This document shows positions 6,592 to 9,829 of a DNA stretch of 9,829 nt, piece by piece. Origin of the DNA: Candidatus Binatia bacterium (lineage in GTDB: Bacteria > Desulfobacterota_B > Binatia > UBA9968); contig JAICHC010000057.1 in NCBI GenBank assembly GCA_025922795.1, positions 1 to 9,829 on the forward strand, given 5' to 3'. The translations under genes were made by a program, and so were the position numbers. A model generated the notes under the pieces. The model did not search any database, was not told the origin of the DNA, and worked only from the letters and a program-made list of their open reading frames with translations. Position 1 is the first letter of the stretch; each line of letters starts with the position of its first letter.

Positions 6592-8274
6592 TTAACCGCG
6601 CGTCAGCTGGCGATACTTGATCCGGTGCGGGCGCTCGGCCGCCTCACCGAGACGGTTCTTACGATCGGCTTCGTATTCGGAATAATTGCCATCGAACCAC
6701 ACGACTTTGCTGTCGCCTTCGAAGGCGAGAATGTGGGTGGCGATCCGATCGAGGAACCAGCGATCGTGCGAGATCACCACGGCGCACCCCGCGAAGCTTT
6801 CCAACGCGTCTTCGAGCGCGCGCAACGTGTTCACGTCCAAGTCGTTGGTCGGTTCGTCGAGCAACAAAACGTTGGCGCCCTCCTTTAACATCTTCGCCAG
6901 ATGAACGCGATTACGTTCGCCGCCGGATAAGTTGCCGACCTTCTTTTGCTGGTCGGTGCCGGAGAAATTGAAACGCGCGACGTAAGCGCGCGAATTGACC
7001 TCGCGCGCGCCGATCTTCAGAAGATCAACGCCGCCGCTGATCTCTTCCCAGATCGATTTCTTTGGATCGAGCGTGCGGCTCTGATCGACGTATCCTAATG
7101 CGACCGTCTCGCCGATGCGAATTTTGCCGCTATCCGGATCTTCCTGTCCTATGATCATGCGAAACAGCGTCGTCTTACCGGCGCCATTGGGGCCGATGAC
7201 GCCGATGATGCCGCCGGGTGGGAGCTTGAAAGTCATGTTGTCCACCAGCAGGTTATCTCCGTAGGTCTTGCTAACTCCCTCCGCTTCGATCACGACGTTG
7301 CCGAGGCGCGGCCCGGATGGAATCGGGATTTCCAGCTCTTCCCGCCGTTTTTGCGACTCCTGGTCGAGCAAAGATTCATACGCGCTGATGCGCGCCTTGC
7401 CCTTGGCGCGGCGCGCCCTCGGCGACATGCGAATCCATTCGAGCTCGCGCTGCAGGGTCTTCTGTCGTTCGCTTTCCGACTTCTCCTCGCGGCGCAGGCG
7501 CTCCTGCTTCTGTTCCAGCCAGGAGCTGTAGTTTCCTTTGAACGGAATGCCTTCGCCGCGATCGAGCTCCAGAATCCAGCCCGCGACATTGTCGAGGAAA
7601 TAGCGATCGTGGGTCACGGCGATGATCGTGCCGGGGTAACTCTGCAGGTGATGTTCGAGCCACGCCACCGACTCGGCGTCGAGGTGATTGGTCGGCTCGT
7701 CTAGCAGAAGAATATCCGGCTTTTGCAAAAGTAAGCGGCAGAGCGCAACCCGGCGGCGTTCGCCGCCGGATAAAATCTTCACCGGCGTGTCCGGCGGCGG
7801 ACAGCGCAGCGCATCCATGGCCATCTCCAGCCGCGCATCGAGATCCCAGGCATCCTGCTGCTCGAGCTTTTCCTGCACCTGCCCCTGTCGTTCGAGCAGC
7901 CTGTTCATGGCATCGTCGGACATTTCTTCGCCAAACTTGGCGTTGATCGCTTCGAATTCTTTCAGCAAGTCGACCGTCTCTGTGACCGCTTCTTCGACAA
8001 CTTGCCGCACCGTGCGCGAATCGTCGATCAACGGCTCCTGCTCCAGGTAGCCGACCGTGTAGCCCGGCGAGAGAACGGCCTCGCCGGTGATCTCCTTATC
8101 CACGCCAGCCATGATGCGCAGCAGCGACGACTTGCCCGACCCGTTGAGCCCGATCACGCCGATCTTGGCGCCATAGAAATAGGAAAGATAAATGTTCTTG
8201 AGAACGGGGCGCTTGTCGTAGAACTTGCTGACGCCGACCATCGAATAGATCACTTTGTTGGGTTCAGTGGCCAT
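6592..8274 (-). CDS. ettA: ABC-F ATPase, energy-dependent translational throttle protein EttA
   Basis: A 560-residue soluble protein with two ABC ATPase domains and no membrane segment; E. coli EttA is 555. Residue numbers here count from a TTG two codons upstream. Domain 1 has Walker A GLNGSGKSS (44-52), signature LSGGE (170-174) and Walker B ILLLDEPTNHLD (190-201). Domain 2 has GPNGAGKTT (363-371), LSGGE (451-455) and VLLLDEPTNDLD (471-482). Both catalytic glutamates are intact. Between the domains is the long charged linker that contacts P-site tRNA (about 242-322, with EWIRMSPRARRAKGKAR), and the arm insertion lies at about 95-140. EttA binds the ribosomal E site and couples translation to the ATP/ADP ratio. 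I take ATG 8274 (MATEPNKV) as the start because the upstream TTG has no support and family members begin there. No Shine-Dalgarno is visible. It is not the missing importer ATPase, because it is of the soluble ABC-F type. Confidence 0.95.
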   Translation of the reverse strand: MATEPNKVIYSMVGVSKFYDKRPVLKNIYLSYFYGAKIGVIGLNGSGKSSLLRIMAGVDKEITGEAVLSPGYTVGYLEQEPLIDDSRTVRQVVEEAVTETVDLLKEFEAINAKFGEEMSDDAMNRLLERQGQVQEKLEQQDAWDLDARLEMAMDALRCPPPDTPVKILSGGERRRVALCRLLLQKPDILLLDEPTNHLDAESVAWLEHHLQSYPGTIIAVTHDRYFLDNVAGWILELDRGEGIPFKGNYSSWLEQKQERLRREEKSESERQKTLQRELEWIRMSPRARRAKGKARISAYESLLDQESQKRREELEIPIPSGPRLGNVVIEAEGVSKTYGDNLLVDNMTFKLPPGGIIGVIGPNGAGKTTLFRMIIGQEDPDSGKIRIGETVALGYVDQSRTLDPKKSIWEEISGGVDLLKIGAREVNSRAYVARFNFSGTDQQKKVGNLSGGERNRVHLAKMLKEGANVLLLDEPTNDLDVNTLRALEDALESFAGCAVVISHDRWFLDRIATHILAFEGDSKVVWFDGNYSEYEADRKNRLGEAAERPHRIKYRQLTRG

Positions 8275-8581
8275 AATCAAAAAAGACCGTTCAAAATTCG
8301 AAATTCGAAGTTCGAAACCTCAATCCAATCGAAATCGCTCAGAGATCAAAATTCCAAATTCGAGATTGGTCCCCGTTCAGATCATTTTTCAGGCTTTTGT
8401 ATGGAACATTTAGATGTGTTTCGACTTTCGGACCTTCGATATTCGAGCTTATCCTGTGGGTTGTTCCCTTGCGCGAGAAACTCCGATTTCTTCAGACTTA
8501 TTGGTGCTAGCCTGTCAGGTTGGATCGGATTCTGCAAGAAAGAGAACCGTCTTGCTGATTCATTGCAATTCGTGATGAGGA
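8275..8581. other. Non-coding gap between ettA and the toxin-antitoxin operon
   Basis: About 300 bp between two divergently transcribed units. The ettA-proximal part (8291-8365) is AT-rich and repetitive (listed separately), and a related TTCGA-rich stretch occurs at about 8418-8448. I see no convincing promoter for ettA, no RNA gene and no believable open frame. A 69-codon minus-strand frame (8382-8591) has no ribosome-binding site and no recognisable family. Confidence 0.5.
8291..8365. repeat. TTCGAA heptad array and a diverged 20-bp direct repeat
   Basis: Three copies of the palindromic core TTCGAA begin at 8297, 8304 and 8311, exactly 7 bp apart. The 20-bp segment at 8291-8310 (TCAAAATTCG then AAATTCGAAG) recurs at 8346-8365 with about three differences. 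Such short tandem heptads occur between genes in many bacteria and may expand by slippage, or they may be protein-binding sites. No function is shown here. Confidence 0.5.
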
Positions 8582-8610
8582 TTGACGACAAACTCGCTGT
8601 GTTGTACAGT
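8582..8610 (+). promoter_or_regulatory. Promoter of the toxin-antitoxin operon
   Basis: TTGACG (8582-8587), a 17-bp spacer, then TACAGT (8605-8610): a good sigma70-type match with ideal spacing. The start would be near 8617, about 16 nt before the antitoxin ATG. The -10 box lies inside the left arm of the operator palindrome, so bound repressor would block RNA polymerase. Confidence 0.65.
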
Positions 8611-8621
8611 CAACTGTACAA
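8602..8621. promoter_or_regulatory. Operator of the toxin-antitoxin operon (paired TGTACA boxes)
   Basis: A perfect inverted repeat with 9-bp arms: TTGTACAGT, CA, ACTGTACAA. Each arm contains the palindromic hexamer TGTACA (8603-8608 and 8615-8620), centres 12 bp apart. In the E. coli yefM-yoeB operon the antitoxin recognises TGTACA cores with this same 12-bp spacing (from memory). The overlap with the -10 box and the adjacent Shine-Dalgarno (AAGGAG, 8620-8625) fits autorepression by the antitoxin, strengthened by the toxin. Confidence 0.8.
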
Positions 8622-8632
8622 GGAGCAAAATT

Positions 8633-8932
8633 ATGAAACAATTATCCTTGACCGAGGCCCGTGCCAAGCTGAGCACGCTGGTGGAGGAAGTCGACAAGGG
8701 GAAAGGCCCCGTCGCCATTGCCCAGAGATCAAAAGTTAAAGCCGTGCTAGTTGGCGCGGAATGGCACAGCCGCGTGGAAGAAGAATTGGCTCACTACCGG
8801 AGCACTGTGAAACAATCTCCGTTTAAATTGAGGGGCAGTATGGCGCTGATCGGCGATATCGATCGGGCTCTTATGGAAATCAGGAAAGAGCGGGAGGAAT
8901 CCTTCGAGCGGCTTATTTCCCGCCTCAAATGA
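8633..8932 (+). CDS. Phd/YefM-family antitoxin
   Basis: A 99-residue antitoxin. The N-terminal half (1-50; MKQLSLTEARAKLSTLVEEV) is the Phd/YefM DNA-binding fold, which dimerises and represses its own promoter. The C-terminal half (about 60-99; SPFKLRGSMALIGDID then a highly charged helix) is the flexible part that wraps and blocks the toxin. Such proteins are normally degraded faster than the toxin. I chose ATG 8633 because AAGGAG (8620-8625) lies 7 nt upstream and family similarity begins there. The frame is open further up to a TTG at 8582, but that TTG is part of the -35 box. The stop codon overlaps the toxin start (ATGA), the usual coupled arrangement. Confidence 0.92.
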   Translation: MKQLSLTEARAKLSTLVEEVDKGKGPVAIAQRSKVKAVLVGAEWHSRVEEELAHYRSTVKQSPFKLRGSMALIGDIDRALMEIRKEREESFERLISRLK

Positions 8933-9330
8933 TCTACGTTACAGATACTCACCCATTGGTTTTCTGGGCGTCCAAGCGGAGCGCGCGTCTGGGCAAGCGA
9001 GCCCGGCGGATTTTTGGGGAAGCCGAGCAGGGAAAACATTCCATCGTCGTGCCGGTTACCGTGTTGGAGGAAACGGCCCGTCTGGTGGAGCGAAAGGTGG
9101 TTCGCCTACCTGGTGCTTTTCGCCAATGGGCGGAGGAGTTGGATCGTTCGGCGAATTTTCAAGTCCAATCCTATACGATCGAAATTTTGCTCGAGTCCCT
9201 CGGGCTCGCTGTTATTCGCGATCCGGCCGACAGAGTGATCGTCGCGACTGCTCGACATCTCCGTTTTCCGCTTATCACGGTGGACGATGTCATTCAGGAG
9301 GGAAAGTGGGTCGATACGGTTTGGGACTGA
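8929..9330 (+). CDS. PIN-domain toxin, VapC-like (probable RNA endonuclease)
   Basis: A 133-residue PIN domain, usual length for VapC-type toxins. The acidic metal-binding residues are visible: D6 in VTDTHPLVFW (4-13), E47 or E48 in VPVTVLEETARLV (41-53), D101 with D98 in RDPADRVIVATA (97-108), and D119/D120 in LITVDD (115-120). These should hold Mg2+ or Mn2+ for cleavage of RNA. The DTHPLVFW start and the DPADR block resemble the Sll0205-like PIN subgroup (COG3744), which is commonly paired with Phd/YefM antitoxins, as here. The start overlaps the antitoxin stop by 4 nt and has no Shine-Dalgarno of its own, so translation is probably coupled and lower than that of the antitoxin. The catalytic set looks intact, so the toxin should be active. 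The RNA target is unknown. Confidence 0.92.
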   Translation: MIYVTDTHPLVFWASKRSARLGKRARRIFGEAEQGKHSIVVPVTVLEETARLVERKVVRLPGAFRQWAEELDRSANFQVQSYTIEILLESLGLAVIRDPADRVIVATARHLRFPLITVDDVIQEGKWVDTVWD

Positions 9331-9513
9331 GGCGCACTTGAACTACGACACTTTAATGCAAAAATAATAGACGCGCGCGCGACCTTCTTAACAATCATAA
9401 CATCAGCTTGTCCAAATCATTTGTCTGTTCCTTCAATATCCCGACTCGCCGTTCGCGAATCAAGCGAAGAATCGTTTGGCCGAGTTGGAGAGAGCGCGTT
9501 AGAGGCCGGTGAT

Positions 9514-9541
9514 TGACAACTCCCCGGTCCGGGGCTAGTCA
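9514..9541. promoter_or_regulatory. 28-bp dyad upstream of the right-edge gene, candidate operator
   Basis: TGAC, four bases, CCCCGG, T, CCGGGG, three bases, GTCA. The core is a perfect 6-bp inverted repeat and the outer arms match again with one base of offset. A consensus -35 box TTGACA (9513-9518) overlaps the left end, but the hexamer 17 bp downstream (TAGTCA, 9536-9541) is a poor -10 box. There is no T tract, so it is not an intrinsic terminator. It ends 43 bp before the next start codon. The rest of 9331-9584 shows a short CG run (about 9374-9382) and nothing else I can identify. Confidence 0.4.
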
Positions 9542-9584
9542 GAAAACACGTTGATTGAATTTTCGATAGGTCAGGAGAAATAGC

Positions 9585-9829
9585 ATGGCTTATACGCTCG
9601 ATGAGTTCGCCGCCGACTGCCGTCGCATCCTCAAGGCCGACCCCGGTCCGGTGGGGCGCGAAACGGTGAGAAAGAGATTGCAGGACTTGCTGATGAACGA
9701 CGATTTCGTCGGCGCCCATTGCGGGCCGAGCGCCAGCGTTGGCGCCAATTTGCTCTACGAGGACCCGGAGCTCGGCTTCCAGATCCTGGCGCATATCATG
9801 GACCGGGACTATGCCGGCGGACCGCACGA
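9585..9829 (+). CDS. N-terminal part of an uncharacterised protein, possibly cupin-type, cut by the window edge
   Basis: An open frame from ATG 9585 runs off the right edge after 81 complete codons. AGGAG (9573-9577) lies 7 nt before the start, and third positions are strongly GC-rich, which supports coding. The peptide starts MAYTLDEFAADCRRILKADP; charged helical segments follow (VGRETVRKRLQDLLM, 23-37), then AHCGPSASVG (44-53), LLYEDPELGFQILAHI (56-71), and it stops at GGPH (78-81). It resembles my recollection of small conserved proteins in which a His-Asp-His metal site follows directly, as in cupin-fold enzymes, but that part lies outside the window, so the assignment is tentative. It is on the same strand as the toxin-antitoxin operon, 254 bp further on, and is probably expressed independently. 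Confidence 0.75.
   Translation, partial: MAYTLDEFAADCRRILKADPGPVGRETVRKRLQDLLMNDDFVGAHCGPSASVGANLLYEDPELGFQILAHIMDRDYAGGPH

Noticed and set aside
6592..8274. ettA as the missing ATPase of the importer operon
   Set aside because: It has two ABC domains, a tRNA-contacting linker and EttA-like length and motifs, all marks of ABC-F. Importer ATPases are single-domain or have a different C-terminal domain.
8002..8739. A 245-codon plus-strand open frame running from opposite ettA across the gap into the antitoxin
   Set aside because: It overlaps ettA in antisense, the intergenic repeats, and the antitoxin in a different frame. No family features are visible.
9417..9827. A 136-codon minus-strand open frame at the right edge
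   Set aside because: The plus-strand gene at 9585 has a good ribosome-binding site and coherent protein features. The minus frame is antisense to it and S/P-rich at its end.
1..9829. CRISPR array, tRNA, rRNA, insertion sequence, phage or defence island
   Set aside because: No regular spacer-repeat pattern, no cloverleaf or rRNA-like stretch, and no transposase or integrase-like protein was seen. The only defence-related unit is the single toxin-antitoxin operon.

Overview
The window looks like part of the chromosome of an uncultured, mesophilic, Gram-negative bacterium. GC content is moderately high by eye, third codon positions are GC-rich, the exported proteins carry Sec-type signal peptides, and one operon encodes a two-domain FbpB-type permease with solute-binding proteins. 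Gene style recalls soil or sediment lineages near the old Deltaproteobacteria, Tectomicrobia or Rokubacteria, but this is an impression, not a phylogenetic result. I see no rRNA, tRNA, CRISPR array, transposase or phage gene.

Left part (1-1341): a possible truncated gene runs off the left edge on the minus strand. Next, also on the minus strand, come an ArsR-type regulator and then a small pentapeptide-repeat protein. The pair starts from a clear sigma70-like promoter (1117-1146) and ends at a good intrinsic terminator (182-213), so it is probably one two-gene unit. A GC-rich perfect hairpin (1273-1296) separates it from the next operon.

Centre (1342-5457): one minus-strand ABC importer operon in the order binding protein, fused two-domain permease, second binding protein. 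The two binding proteins are clear paralogues. No importer ATPase gene is present, so the system must borrow one encoded elsewhere if it works. A candidate promoter lies at 5526-5554. Upstream on the same strand (5625-6383) is a protein of the NADP/F420-dependent oxidoreductase type that unexpectedly begins with a signal peptide.

Right part (6592-9829): ettA, the ABC-F ribosome-associated ATPase gene, is followed by about 300 bp of non-coding DNA with TTCGAA-type repeats. Then, on the plus strand, comes a complete toxin-antitoxin operon: a Phd/YefM antitoxin overlapping by 4 nt a PIN-domain (VapC-like) toxin. Its promoter carries a near-ideal YefM-style operator, two TGTACA boxes 12 bp apart centre to centre. 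A further plus-strand gene begins at 9585 and is cut by the right edge; a 28-bp dyad lies upstream of it.

I found no convincing new multi-gene defence or biosynthetic system. The points most worth a second look are the exported Rossmann enzyme, the ATPase-less importer with duplicated binding proteins, the YefM-type operator driving a PIN toxin, and the dyad upstream of the truncated gene.
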